IMG/VR virus record: IMGVR_UViG_3300025901_000004
Location: 1-41,731 of that record
Direction: 5' to 3' (one strand)
Length of the DNA stretch: 41,731 bases
Origin: a virus
Position numbers and translations under genes: made by a program. Of this stretch, positions 18,243 to 26,280 are shown piece after piece. The stretch's first letter is position 1, and each line of letters starts with the position of its first letter. The notes beneath the pieces were generated by a model. That model was not told the origin of the DNA. It saw only the letters and a list, made by a program, of their open reading frames with translations, and made no database searches.

Positions 18243-19021
18243 TTAGCTCGCCTTGCGCTGCTGTGCTTTGGTAATCTCCTGCTCCCGCTCCTGACGCATG
18301 CGCGCCCAGTCCCGGTATGCTTCATCCATTTTGCGGACGCAGACATCCAACATCATGAACTGCCCCCGCGTCAGGTCGTGCGTATCAGCCCACAGTCGCA
18401 GATCGCGCCACGGAATATTGCCAGGAACCGGAGGTCCCATGCCGCCGCCGATATATGGCCGGTCAGGTGACAGCCGATGCCACACCCGCCATATCCACAT
18501 CCAACGCGGATGCACGTCCGGCTTCGCCGGAAGGTCGACCTCAGGAATTATGCCTTGGTATTTGCGCCTAAAGGGGCCCCATTCGAGTTCTTGATTGAGG
18601 GCTTCAGCGAGTTTCCCAGGGCGTGTTCCATCTGCTTGGCGGTGGTGGTCGAAATGCGCCGCGCCGCTTGCCATGCAGCGTTCGACAGGTTCTCGTAGCC
18701 CGGCTGATGCATGAAGCGATGGAACTGCTCGACGGTGATCGGCTTGCCGTCATCGTCCTCCAGGCCGCGAATGTCCTTGATCAGGTAGCGCTCCAGCAAA
18801 ATGGCGTTGACCTGACGCTGTTCAGCATTCGGCAGGCGATTACGGTCTACACCGAGCCGGTCGGCTGCCGCCCATTCCAGTTCGGCGCGCGCGTCCAGCA
18901 TCTCGTCGGTAAAGCCGCACGAGAGGATTTCCAATTCGCCGTATTTCGCCGGGTCGACCCTGACCCACATGCCATCAAGCATGGCGCGCGGATCGGTTAC
19001 GAAGTCTGACAATTTTGCCAA
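18243..19021 (-). CDS. Tail assembly chaperone, frameshifted long form (GT-like)
   Basis: Predicted 259-aa product of a -1 frameshift: 151 residues of the short form, ending ...GAPL, then RRKYQG... read in the -1 frame for 108 residues. The C-terminal part (W-W-RVWHRLSPDRPY, GNIPWRDLRLWADTHDL, MMLDVCVRKMDEAY) has the tail-chaperone extension pattern with an 'IPW..I..W' core. An independent start for the second frame is unlikely because its upstream portion merely overlaps the first gene and lacks a credible ribosome site. The slippery heptamer is CCCTTTA at 18575-18569. In lambda-like phages the short and long forms bridge the tape measure and the tail tube during assembly. Confidence 0.7.
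18548..19021 (-). CDS. Tail assembly chaperone, short form (G-like)
   Basis: 157 aa. The start is TTG at 19021, chosen because AGGAGA lies 8 nt upstream; upstream in-frame sequence has no ribosome site and runs into the terminator. Helical, acidic and without catalytic motifs (ELEWAAADRLGV, ILLERYLIKDIRGLEDDDG, TVEQFHRFMHQPGYENLS), typical of the tail chaperone that coats the tape measure before tube assembly. It sits between the tail-tube and tape-measure genes, downstream of a strong terminator, so its expression should be lower than that of the tube protein. Confidence 0.75.
   Translation of the reverse strand: MAKLSDFVTDPRAMLDGMWVRVDPAKYGELEILSCGFTDEMLDARAELEWAAADRLGVDRNRLPNAEQRQVNAILLERYLIKDIRGLEDDDGKPITVEQFHRFMHQPGYENLSNAAWQAARRISTTTAKQMEHALGNSLKPSIKNSNGAPLGANTKA
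18569..18575 (-). other. Programmed -1 frameshift slippery heptamer CCCTTTA
   Basis: The minus strand reads C CCT TTA in the chaperone frame, an exact X-XXY-YYZ heptamer. Tandem slippage moves the ribosome to CCC TTT, the frame of the second open reading frame, which continues to 18243. The unslipped frame stops 21 nt later. A small hairpin (TCCGGC-GAA-GCCGGA, 18531-18517) lies 37 nt downstream, farther than usual for a stimulator. Confidence 0.75.
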
Positions 19022-19040
19022 GCATATTCTCCTGTGAACA

Positions 19041-19084
19041 TAAGAAAGGCGCGGTGGCGAGGCCCCCCGGCTTACCACCGCGCC
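19041..19084 (-). terminator. Intrinsic terminator after the tail-tube gene
   Basis: Perfect 10-bp GC-rich inverted repeat GGCGCGGTGG / CCACCGCGCC (19084-19075 and 19057-19048 on the minus strand) with a 17-nt loop, followed by TTTCTTA. It lies between the highly needed tail-tube gene and the chaperones, where partial termination would set the high ratio of tube to chaperone and tape measure. Confidence 0.8.
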
Positions 19085-19159
19085 CAGGCGGGTCCGTCTT
19101 CCGTTGGGGAGGAAACCTTCGCCGCCCTTGATCGCCCCCAGCCGAGGGCAACCATTCGA

Positions 19160-20389
19160 TTACGAAGCGGCCATCCGATCGATGACGAACGTGCCCGCAG
19201 ACGTCGGTCCGCCCGAGATGGTGTATTCGGCCGAGACCGGTTGCCCGGGTCCGCCAATTACAATTCGGCCGTTCAGTCGGGCGTCTAAAAAAGTGAATGC
19301 ATACGAATAACCAGTGGAATCCTTAAGTAAAAAGGACAGCTCACCAGTAGTTTCTGTAAGAACATTATCGAACAAAGTGAAATCGTTGAAGTAACATCTC
19401 ATCGTTCCGCTAGCGGTAAAAGTTCCTGTTAGGATGCCGTGCGCTGCGGTGTCACCCATGCAGAATTCCGACGCCGCCCCGGTGTTCTCCATGGTGATGG
19501 CGAAGTTCTCAACGCAGGTGCCTAAGACGGCGCCGTTCCAGAATGCGCCAATGAATCCGCCGACCGGATCAATCACCCTTCCGGTTGGTGCTGCGAGCAC
19601 AGCGCCGGTCGATGATGTCGCTGTGGCCTTCTGTTCGGTCTTGGCGACCAGGTCGACGGTGCCGGTGGTAAAGGCGCCGAGCCCACCGGTCAGTGTCGCT
19701 CGCGCCGCATACGATCCCGGGTATTGGAGGAAGAGGGCGCTGTCCAACTTCTGCTCAACGAAGAACGTCCGGCATACCGATGCGTTCTTGATCGTGCAAC
19801 CACGCACTTTCGCTGCCGATCCAGTAGGCGTCTCGGTCACCGCAGAGGCCAGATTAGGCCCTATCAGACTAAGGATATTGTCCGGGCTCGATCCACGGTT
19901 GTCGATGAACCACCAGCCGTTGTTGGCGACGGTTCCATCGGACAGCGTCGCCCCGAGCGAGAAACCGAGCAGACGGATCCACTGCTTATTGATCAGCCCG
20001 ACAAACTTACCGGGAGTTGTCGACGACAGCGTCACCATGCCGGACGATACGGTAAGCGTGATGTCACCGCTCGAGCCATTGATGGATAGCGTTGAACCCC
20101 ACTCATTCTGCAGCACGTTGGCAAACACGATATCGTCGAACGTTGTGGAGCTGAACGCGTAGTTTATCGTGCCGCCCGCAGTGATCTGCGTGGTGACCTC
20201 TTGTGCCGCCTCGCGCGTGCTGGTGATTTCCGATGGGCGCTGCGTGGTGCGAGCACCTGCGAGGGTGCTCGATACCGAGCGGATCGCTTGGAATTGCCCA
20301 GCCGCCGTTCCCCATGCGGCTTCAATGCCGTAAGAGATTTGCGTGCCATTAGTCTCTAAAGCAGCTTTATAGCCAGTCGTGGCTGTCAC
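19160..20389 (-). CDS. Major tail tube protein (Phage_tube_2 type)
   Basis: 409 aa, GTG start with a strong GGAGGG 7 nt upstream. N-terminal pattern: ISYGIEAAWGTAAGQFQAIRSVSSTLAGARTTQRP, a motif typical of the alphaproteobacterial tail-tube family (PF18906 type), followed by beta-strands forming the tube barrel and an Ig-like or inserted part in the middle. C-terminal FTFLDARLNGRIVIGGPGQPVSAEYTISG is the closing strand set. It polymerises into the hollow tail tube around the tape measure. A 171-bp gap precedes it and a strong terminator follows, consistent with separate high expression. The GH16-like gene just upstream is not a normal neighbour. Confidence 0.9.
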   Translation of the reverse strand: MTATTGYKAALETNGTQISYGIEAAWGTAAGQFQAIRSVSSTLAGARTTQRPSEITSTREAAQEVTTQITAGGTINYAFSSTTFDDIVFANVLQNEWGSTLSINGSSGDITLTVSSGMVTLSSTTPGKFVGLINKQWIRLLGFSLGATLSDGTVANNGWWFIDNRGSSPDNILSLIGPNLASAVTETPTGSAAKVRGCTIKNASVCRTFFVEQKLDSALFLQYPGSYAARATLTGGLGAFTTGTVDLVAKTEQKATATSSTGAVLAAPTGRVIDPVGGFIGAFWNGAVLGTCVENFAITMENTGAASEFCMGDTAAHGILTGTFTASGTMRCYFNDFTLFDNVLTETTGELSFLLKDSTGYSYAFTFLDARLNGRIVIGGPGQPVSAEYTISGGPTSAGTFVIDRMAAS

Positions 20390-20560
20390 GGCATTGCCCT
20401 CCGATTTGGTGGAAGAAATGCCGGAACTTGACGCAGCCGGCGGGCGCTACAGCGGCGTATCGGCCAAGCGCGGGGGGCGCCGCTTGGTCAGACAGACCGT
20501 CGATTTCTCAGATGTTGCCGATAGGAAAGCCGTCGGCGACGCGGCTATAAGCGGGGGCGT
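20390..20560. other. 171-bp gap with a GC-rich hairpin upstream of the tail-tube gene
   Basis: This space between the GH16-like gene and the tail-tube gene has an inverted repeat CCAAGCG / CGCTTGG (about 20464-20487) with a roughly 10-nt G-rich loop and no T-run. It may be an mRNA stability or leader structure. A plus-strand frame from 20418 (MPELDAAGGRYSG...) fills the gap but has no convincing support. Confidence 0.4.
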
Positions 20561-21796
20561 TTAGCTGGGTAGCGGCACGCCACGGCGGAGGTTCTTACTA
20601 TCGTCCTTCTGCCACACCGTGATGGAATAGACGGTCATGGGGTTGCGTGCATTGCTACCGATCAGCAAACGCATGTGCAATTTGTCCAGAACGGCCCATG
20701 GATTATTGTTAGCCGACTGCTGCCATCCGCTTCCGTTATATAAATCCCACGTATAGGTCCTGCCAACCTGAGCGCCGTCACGATAGTTCTTTATGTATCC
20801 CTTAGTTGTCGAGGTTGCCGGCACCCACAGCCACGCATACTTACGCCGAACATTCCAATCGAAACCCGACGGTAAGACGACGCCGTTATGCTGGCCTGCC
20901 TGTGTGTTATTCCAACTGTGGCCGTTACCATCCCACAGGATGATCCCCGCGTTGTAATCTACAACGCCAGGCCCCAACAATTCGACAGCATCATATTCGA
21001 TGCCCTGCTGATCTGGCAGCGGATTTGGCACGTCGCTGTAGGTCCCTTCGGCGCCGTTGGCCCACCAAGCAGGCCAGCCTGTGGGATCTCCACCGGAGCC
21101 AAGAATTGGGTTGGCAATTTTCATGTCAACTTCAAAGTAGCCGCCGCCGCCAAAGGCTACGCCGTGAAGATTGCCCCCCGCCGCGCCCGCCGAACATAGG
21201 TTCTCATTGTAATGATATGCGTCCTCAGTCAGCGTCACGGAGCCGTCCGAGTTTTGCTTCGCCGTTGACTGCGTAACAGTCCAGTTGACGCCAGGTTGTA
21301 TGGCCGGGCCGTGCGTGCGCATGGTGAAGCCGACATCAGCGGCGGGTTTGGGAACACCAGCGATGGGGCCAGGAGGCGGCGGTGGGGGCGGTGGCGGAGC
21401 GACACCGGTCGGATTAGGACATCCCACCCAGTCGTCGTCGCCGTGGGTGGTCGCCGCAAGCGGCATTACCCACCAGTCGTGGTTGACGTTCTCCTGATAG
21501 CAGAGCTGGCCCTTGGCATAGAGCCGCGCAACCATCCCACCGGAGACCTTGCCGTCGGTGCTGATTTGGTAGTTGCTTGCCGGGCCGGTGAGCTTGAACG
21601 TCCGGTGCTTACCGTCGACAATTTCCCCGGTCGTGTTGGTCACCGTGGTGCCATCGGCGGATGGTGGCTTCACGGGGTTCGGCGGGACCGGTGGGGTGCC
21701 ATGCTCGAGCGCAGTGACACGGGTATTCAGCGCATCCACCTTGGATACGACCGCATTGAATGCGTCCATCGTCGGCACGGTGGTGCTACCGCTCAT
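20561..21796 (-). CDS. GH16-like tail-associated glycanase or lectin with coiled-coil and polyproline linker
   Basis: 411 aa. ATG at 21796 is chosen because GGAG lies 9 nt before it. Residues about 10-35 form a short heptad coiled coil (FNAVVSKVDALNTRVTALE) that could trimerise. A Pro-rich stretch follows, then a small beta domain, and a Pro9 linker near 140. Residues about 155-411 are a GH16-like jelly roll with the family signature ExDxxE intact at 267-272 (EYDAVE) and Trp/Gly-rich strands around it. The domain is clearly related to those in the 1876-aa and 778-aa proteins. It lies between the tail terminator and tail tube, an unusual place for a decoration enzyme. Probably a virion-attached polysaccharide hydrolase; activity unproven. 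Confidence 0.7.
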   Translation of the reverse strand: MSGSTTVPTMDAFNAVVSKVDALNTRVTALEHGTPPVPPNPVKPPSADGTTVTNTTGEIVDGKHRTFKLTGPASNYQISTDGKVSGGMVARLYAKGQLCYQENVNHDWWVMPLAATTHGDDDWVGCPNPTGVAPPPPPPPPPGPIAGVPKPAADVGFTMRTHGPAIQPGVNWTVTQSTAKQNSDGSVTLTEDAYHYNENLCSAGAAGGNLHGVAFGGGGYFEVDMKIANPILGSGGDPTGWPAWWANGAEGTYSDVPNPLPDQQGIEYDAVELLGPGVVDYNAGIILWDGNGHSWNNTQAGQHNGVVLPSGFDWNVRRKYAWLWVPATSTTKGYIKNYRDGAQVGRTYTWDLYNGSGWQQSANNNPWAVLDKLHMRLLIGSNARNPMTVYSITVWQKDDSKNLRRGVPLPS

Positions 21797-21841
21797 GTGG
21801 GTGACTCCAATCAAAAATGGGATTAGTGCGTGGGAAACGCG

Positions 21842-22309
21842 TTACGCCGCGGTGGCATCCATATCGGCGGCGCCCGGGAATGCTGCGTCGCCATGAACGT
21901 CGGCCGTATTGATGTCGTAGTAGCGATACGAAATCGCCACGCTTAGCCGCCGCCATACGCCATCGTCAGGACTTAGCGGGTCGTAGGCATGCGAGCCGTA
22001 GTAGAGACCGATGGTGGTCGGTATTGCGGAGCGAAAGGCATTGGCGAGCGCCTTACGATAGGACAGCGCCAGTTCGATGCCGCTGTTCAACCCGATCATC
22101 ACATGTAGCCAGATCGCGCCCTGCTCTTCCCATTGCTTATTGCCAAGCTCTATGGTCTCGGATGCCTCTGCTGCTAGGTCGATCGTCAGCCATAGCGACG
22201 GCGGTGGCGGTGTTCGGAAGTCTATGTTCGGCCATTGCACGGGTAGGCCAAGCGCGGCAGCTTCCGCGGTGATGATAGCCTTGGCGTCCTGATAAACTTC
22301 TGGACTCAT
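21842..22309 (-). CDS. Tail terminator-like protein (DUF4128-like)
   Basis: 155 aa, ATG start overlapping the previous stop as ATGA. Pattern: N-terminal helix, LPVQWPNIDF, a proline turn, W-strand, then GAIWLHVMIGLNSG..., A.SYRKALANAFRS, and a strand YYDINT. This is the layout of DUF4128/gpU-type tail terminators: an alpha/beta fold with a helix carrying residues that contact the tube end. The ring it forms stops tube growth and joins tail to head. Its place between closure and tube genes agrees. Confidence 0.7.
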   Translation of the reverse strand: MSPEVYQDAKAIITAEAAALGLPVQWPNIDFRTPPPPSLWLTIDLAAEASETIELGNKQWEEQGAIWLHVMIGLNSGIELALSYRKALANAFRSAIPTTIGLYYGSHAYDPLSPDDGVWRRLSVAISYRYYDINTADVHGDAAFPGAADMDATAA

Positions 22310-22665
22310 CGCTTGGGATGCTCCGCAGCGCGGATGATCTTCAGTTGTTCGTCGGTCAAGTCCTCGACTTGGATCATTCGGTCCGATGCATCCTTGGTCG
22401 CTCGCAGCAGTTCATCGAGCTTGATCTGTATGGCTAGCGTGTCACGGTTCTGCGTGTGCTGGATGATGAATACCAACCAGAACGTGACGACGGTCGTGCC
22501 GGTATTTATGATGAGCTGCCAGGTGTCGGAGTAGGCGAATATTGGACCGGTAATTGCCCAGACCAACACTATTGCCACGGCAATGATGAATGCGTATGAC
22601 GAGCCGCACTGATCTGCTGTCCACCGCGCGATGGTGGAAAACCAGCTGCTCAACCGCCAATGCAC
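22306..22665 (-). CDS. Low-affinity iron permease-like small membrane protein
   Basis: 119 aa, GTG start; the first 16 nt overlap the previous gene. Two predicted membrane helices (about 24-44 and 50-69) surround the family signature of the low-affinity iron permease group (PF04120): WAITGP at 36-41, SDTWQLIINT at 46-55, IQHTQNRD at 68-75 and KLDEL at 82-86, with a cytoplasmic acidic helix after. Bacterial family members are of similar length. A copy embedded between head-closure and tail-terminator genes is surprising. Whether it transports iron is unknown; holin-like or superinfection-exclusion roles for two-helix phage proteins are equally possible. Family membership is confident, function is not. 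Confidence 0.75.
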   Translation of the reverse strand: MHWRLSSWFSTIARWTADQCGSSYAFIIAVAIVLVWAITGPIFAYSDTWQLIINTGTTVVTFWLVFIIQHTQNRDTLAIQIKLDELLRATKDASDRMIQVEDLTDEQLKIIRAAEHPKR

Positions 22666-22979
22666 CTTAGTATAAACACCCGATCCGACTCGAGCATGAA
22701 GACCTGGGCCCTACCTTGAACCACTGTCACGCGGCCGTCTTGATAGATGACCTGATCCCCATGATGCGGCTCCTCGATCCATCCGGCCGCGTTCAGTTGA
22801 CGATCGGACAACATGATCTTGTCGCCGGTCTGCTGCACGTCGCCAACGATTTCGGACGCGCCACCGATGATGACAGCGGCGGGGCAGGGCACGTCGGCCG
22901 ATCCAACGCGCCGCAGCGTGATGGCCTGCACCGGGCCGTTCGCGCCAGCGATGATACGGACGAAGCCGCTGGCATCCAT
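22650..22979 (-). CDS. Probable head-closure (stopper) protein
   Basis: 109 aa, ATG start right behind the previous stop (TGACATG). All-beta small protein: IIAGANGPVQAITLRRV, then AAVIIGGA, a strand with GDKIMLSDRQL, and HHGDQVIYQDGRVTVVQG, the arrangement of small head-closure or head-tail-joining proteins that seal the connector. It sits after the connector and before the tail terminator, the standard order in siphophages. No cysteine or catalytic motif is apparent. Family call is by pattern and neighbourhood only. Confidence 0.55.
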   Translation of the reverse strand: MDASGFVRIIAGANGPVQAITLRRVGSADVPCPAAVIIGGASEIVGDVQQTGDKIMLSDRQLNAAGWIEEPHHGDQVIYQDGRVTVVQGRAQVFMLESDRVFILRCIGG

Positions 22980-22980
22980 G

Positions 22981-23328
22981 TCACACCGAACCCGGCCGGA
23001 TGATGCCGGTGATGGGAGCGCGAGTGCTTACGCGAACGATGTATCCGCCAAACAGCGCACTGACTATAGTCACCAGGCCGGTGCCCCAGTAGCCAAAATG
23101 CAAGGTATGATGTGCGATGAGGAAGCCGACCGTGCCCGCCAGCACGGTGATCCACGGACTGCGTGATGCAAGCAGCGCCTTGCCCTCGAGGCTTTGGGCA
23201 ACGTCGGCGACTTCGTCCTCACGCTCGAGATGGCCGACCAGTTCCGCTTTGGAATGAGAGACCGATATCGCGCTGTCGATGAGCGCGCGACGTCGACGCT
23301 CCTCTGATGCGCGCAGGATATCGGACAT
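22981..23328 (-). CDS. Small two-helix membrane protein
   Basis: 115 aa, ATG start with AAAGGAAA 6 nt upstream. The first 55 residues are charged and helical (RASEERRRRALID, VGHLEREDEV). Then two membrane helices (about 58-76 and 80-99) are joined by a short His-containing turn, and a short basic tail follows. No family recognised. Its place between connector and closure genes and its size resemble phage holins or membrane-active passengers; together with the iron-permease-like protein it is one of two small membrane proteins placed among neck genes. Function unknown. Confidence 0.6.
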   Translation of the reverse strand: MSDILRASEERRRRALIDSAISVSHSKAELVGHLEREDEVADVAQSLEGKALLASRSPWITVLAGTVGFLIAHHTLHFGYWGTGLVTIVSALFGGYIVRVSTRAPITGIIRPGSV

Positions 23329-23339
23329 GACGATTTCCT

Positions 23340-23957
23340 TTAGATGGGAAGATCGCGATACGGCGCTAACATACTGGTCACATCGGCAGGCATCGCCGCA
23401 TCAGATCCGGGCACGATGCCCACCCAATACGACACGTTGTAGACACCGGGCACTTCTTCGCTGCGGATTGACGGATCGCGCAGCGCCGACGTTTTCCGAT
23501 AACGCATCAGCTGCAGACACGCACGTTCCAAGTCGTAGGGCAGCTCCCCAAGCAGCTGATAGCCCGCCTGATAATTAACGACGATCTCGCCGACCCAGCG
23601 ACCGAAGTTGCGATACAGCAGACCCTTGTTCGCATCCAACCGATAGTCGGTGGTTGAGAGCGATTGGGTTGGACTTGAAATGCTATCGATGATGGCGACC
23701 GGATAGCGCGACAGCGGCAATGGACCGATATGACCGCAGTAACCGCACTCAAACGTCTCGCGGACCTTTTCGCGACCGAGCACGCGGTTGACCTGCGAAT
23801 TGATCAGCGAGGATGCTTCGTGGATCCACCGCGCGAGTTGCGCATCCTGCGAGGTGTCAGCTTGTGAGATGCCTAGTTCGTCCTTGGCGGTGGCCAGAAC
23901 GGTGAGGTCTTGCGTATCCGCGACCTCGGTGATCTCCAGGCTCTGGCTATACGTCAT
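23340..23957 (-). CDS. Head-tail connector protein (gp6/gp15-like)
   Basis: 205 aa, ATG start overlapping the previous stop as ATGA. N-terminal part LTVLATAKDELGIS.ADTSQDAQLARWIHEASSLINSQVNRVLG is the classic helical start of HK97-gp6-like connector proteins, followed by a beta segment with a Cys pair (CGYC) and a C-terminal helix LERACLQLMRYRKTSA. It forms the ring under the portal that receives the closure and tail-completion proteins. No portal, capsid or terminase gene is in the window; they presumably lie to the right or elsewhere. Confidence 0.85.
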   Translation of the reverse strand: MTYSQSLEITEVADTQDLTVLATAKDELGISQADTSQDAQLARWIHEASSLINSQVNRVLGREKVRETFECGYCGHIGPLPLSRYPVAIIDSISSPTQSLSTTDYRLDANKGLLYRNFGRWVGEIVVNYQAGYQLLGELPYDLERACLQLMRYRKTSALRDPSIRSEEVPGVYNVSYWVGIVPGSDAAMPADVTSMLAPYRDLPI

Positions 23958-26275
23958 GCCAATTCTCTCTCCCCCGCCTGCCCTGAATACCTGCGATTGG
24001 TTGGCGAGGCCACGTCACCTCCTGTCCGTGCTAAGGCACCACCACGACCAGCCCTAGCCCAAGGTAGGCTGGGCGGAATGATGTGCGGATTGCAAAGCAG
24101 CGTGCCACCGCCATCGAACGTGGTCCGCGTCGCGGACGGATGCCAAGAGCCAATGCCGACGGCCTCGCTCTCACCAGACAGGTCGGCGGCGGTGGACCAG
24201 TTTTGCACAGGTGCGGGTATAACCATTGCGTTGGCGGAGAGCGTTCCAGCCCCGGCCATGCGTTGGACTGGAATGCCGGTTGCTTCGCCAGCACCGTCTA
24301 GCTCGACGGAGGCTGCCTGACGGACGACGTTGTTCGCAGTCAACGAGCTATTGGCGGTGACTGTTGCGGCTCCAGCCGCGATTAGCATGGCGCTCGCTAT
24401 GACCGCGCCAGTCCCCGCCTCTGTGCCGTCAGCGAATTGTGCTGGGATGCCTGTGCCGACGACCGCGCCGCTACCAGCAAGTATGGCAGTCGCGGCGTCG
24501 ATCGTATTGAGCTGATCGGCCGATAACGTGCCAAGTCCCGCCAGCGTCCCTAAACCTGCCGGGGCACCCGAAGCTGAATCAGCAGCGAAGCTGCCGACAC
24601 CAGCAAACAAGATCGTGGCGGATGGCGTGTGAGTGGCCGCTGCAGTGATGGCGCCGCTGCCGTCGAAGGCAGCTGTCGCCTGCGGAGTGTGCTCGCCGCC
24701 AGCGCTAAGCGTTCCACCACCATCAATCGCTGCGGCCGCGACGTCCCGCGTCACTGACGCGTTGTTAGTGCTACCCGTGCCGTCCAGTGCTGCCGCAGCC
24801 GCATCGACCTGAACGGGAATGGCGGCGAGCGTTCCTGCACCACGAATGATTGCCGACCCGCTGGCGACACCCGCGGTCGCTGACTCAGCTTGAAGCATAC
24901 CGCTGCCAGCGAGCGTGGCCGAAGCAGTCGGTGTATGCGTGCCCGCGGCTGACAGATTTCCGGTGCCAGCCACGGTCGCGGCGCCTAGATCCCGCTGGAT
25001 AGGCGTGACGGCCAACGTGCCGTCACCAGCCAAAGAGACGGTCGCCGTCGGGGTATGCGTCCCGGCAGATATCACTGCACCAACACCCGGCAGCGTCGCG
25101 GCGCCGAGCTCGACCTGCGTGGCAGTGGCACCGAAGTTGCCGCCACCCGCGAGGGTCGCGGCACCGGATGGCATGTGCTGGCTATCGGCAGTTACGGCGC
25201 CTGCACCAGCAAGCGTCGTAGTGGCAAGCTGCCGCTGAATGGGGGACGCCGTTACCGACCCGGCTCCGGGAAGCGTCGCAGTGGCGATCTGCCGCTGGAC
25301 GGCCGATCCTGTCAGCCCACCCGCACCATTAAGCTGAGCTGTGGCGCAGACGGCTGGCGCTGACGTCAATGAACCCAGGCCGGGGAACGTCGCAGTGGCG
25401 AGTTCTACTTGGACTGGCGTCGCCGTTAGCCCGCCAGAACCAGCGAATGTCGCGGTGGCAAGCAGTTTGGCAACTGGGCTTGCCACAGTTGTGCCAACGC
25501 CCGGCAGTGCTGCACTGGCGAGCAAAACTTGTTTGGCGCTGACCGTGAGCTGGCCAACGCCAAGCTCGGTGGCGATGCCTAACTCCCACATGATCGCTGT
25601 CGCGACCACAGATCCTGTCCCGGCTACTGTTGCCGTGCCGGTTTGCGTGCTCGGCCCACCACCACCAGCCGGCGTCAATGCTATTGTGAAAGTTACCCAG
25701 TTACTGGCGGTTCCAAGGTTAGCGTTTAGCGATCCCGTGGACCCTGCCGTTGCTTTCACCATGTCAGCGATTGCTGATATGCCGCCGCCGGCACCCGATG
25801 CGGCAACCTCCTCTGTAAACCCCGCCGGCCAAGAGCTCGCATTAGAGATAGTAGAAGTAAGCCCGAGAATTACATCTTCACTGTTGGCGCTAGTCGTTAT
25901 AGCCGACCAGGTTGCCGTCCCGGATTGGCCGGAGGAACCGGAGTTATTTACAGCAGATACATCAACCCCGACAGTGCTTGCATATTCTGCTATGACAACA
26001 GACGAGTAAGTGCCGCCAGAAAAGCTGAAACTGTAGTTTGAAGGAACTGAACTTAATATTATTGAGTAGGCACCGCCGTTCACAAAAAAGGGATTCGAAG
26101 CCCCTCCGGTCTGGATTGTAGTCCAGCCCCCCGGTGGGGTGATGGTCGCAGAGGCGGTATGGTAAACTGTTACTATCGCGATTAGGACGTTGCCCGTGGT
26201 CCACCCGCCAACCGGTTGATTTACCGTGACTGAAGTGGAGCCGGAACCCGTCGCGGTGCTGACTGGAAGGGGCAC
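23954..26275 (-). CDS. G-x-G-S-L-T-A repeat fibre protein (773 aa)
   Basis: 773 aa, GTG start with AAAGGG 7 nt upstream. Residues 1-205 are a beta-rich globular head (SVTVNQPVGGWTTGNVLIAIV; PPGGWTTI; SSVVIAEYAS; ...WVTFTIALTPAGGGG) as in many phage adhesin N-termini. Residues about 205-745 are some 26 imperfect units of about 20 residues with a Gly-x-Gly turn. The last approximately 60 residues (WSTAADLSG..., TRTTFDGGGTL, PHIIPPSLP, RRYSG) match the end of the 1127-aa protein encoded upstream. Probably an elongated fibre. It directly precedes the connector gene. Confidence 0.65.
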   Translation of the reverse strand: MPLPVSTATGSGSTSVTVNQPVGGWTTGNVLIAIVTVYHTASATITPPGGWTTIQTGGASNPFFVNGGAYSIILSSVPSNYSFSFSGGTYSSVVIAEYASTVGVDVSAVNNSGSSGQSGTATWSAITTSANSEDVILGLTSTISNASSWPAGFTEEVAASGAGGGISAIADMVKATAGSTGSLNANLGTASNWVTFTIALTPAGGGGPSTQTGTATVAGTGSVVATAIMWELGIATELGVGQLTVSAKQVLLASAALPGVGTTVASPVAKLLATATFAGSGGLTATPVQVELATATFPGLGSLTSAPAVCATAQLNGAGGLTGSAVQRQIATATLPGAGSVTASPIQRQLATTTLAGAGAVTADSQHMPSGAATLAGGGNFGATATQVELGAATLPGVGAVISAGTHTPTATVSLAGDGTLAVTPIQRDLGAATVAGTGNLSAAGTHTPTASATLAGSGMLQAESATAGVASGSAIIRGAGTLAAIPVQVDAAAAALDGTGSTNNASVTRDVAAAAIDGGGTLSAGGEHTPQATAAFDGSGAITAAATHTPSATILFAGVGSFAADSASGAPAGLGTLAGLGTLSADQLNTIDAATAILAGSGAVVGTGIPAQFADGTEAGTGAVIASAMLIAAGAATVTANSSLTANNVVRQAASVELDGAGEATGIPVQRMAGAGTLSANAMVIPAPVQNWSTAADLSGESEAVGIGSWHPSATRTTFDGGGTLLCNPHIIPPSLPWARAGRGGALARTGGDVASPTNRRYSGQAGERELA
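24045..25660 (-). repeat. Tandem G-x-G-S-L-T-A protein repeat array, about 26 units
   Basis: Units average 19-21 residues with a consensus of ATLxGxGSLTAxxxQxE or AxHTPS. Codons are diversified, so this is an old expansion rather than a perfect DNA repeat. The array creates long open frames on the opposite strand, which are not genes. Boundaries are approximate. Confidence 0.8.
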
Positions 26276-26280
26276 TATTT

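Noticed and set aside
18517-18531. TCCGGC-GAA-GCCGGA hairpin as frameshift stimulator
   Set aside because: It is 37 nt downstream of the slippery site, too far for the usual 5-9 nt spacing.
18572-18674. Independent start (MASGAAHFD...) for the second chaperone frame
   Set aside because: It lies fully within the first chaperone gene in another frame and has no convincing ribosome site, while a perfect slippery heptamer explains expression.
24915-26009. Plus-strand frames opposite the 773-aa fibre
   Set aside because: Same cause: periodic repeat codons leave the opposite strand free of stops. Translations mirror the repeat and have no domain.
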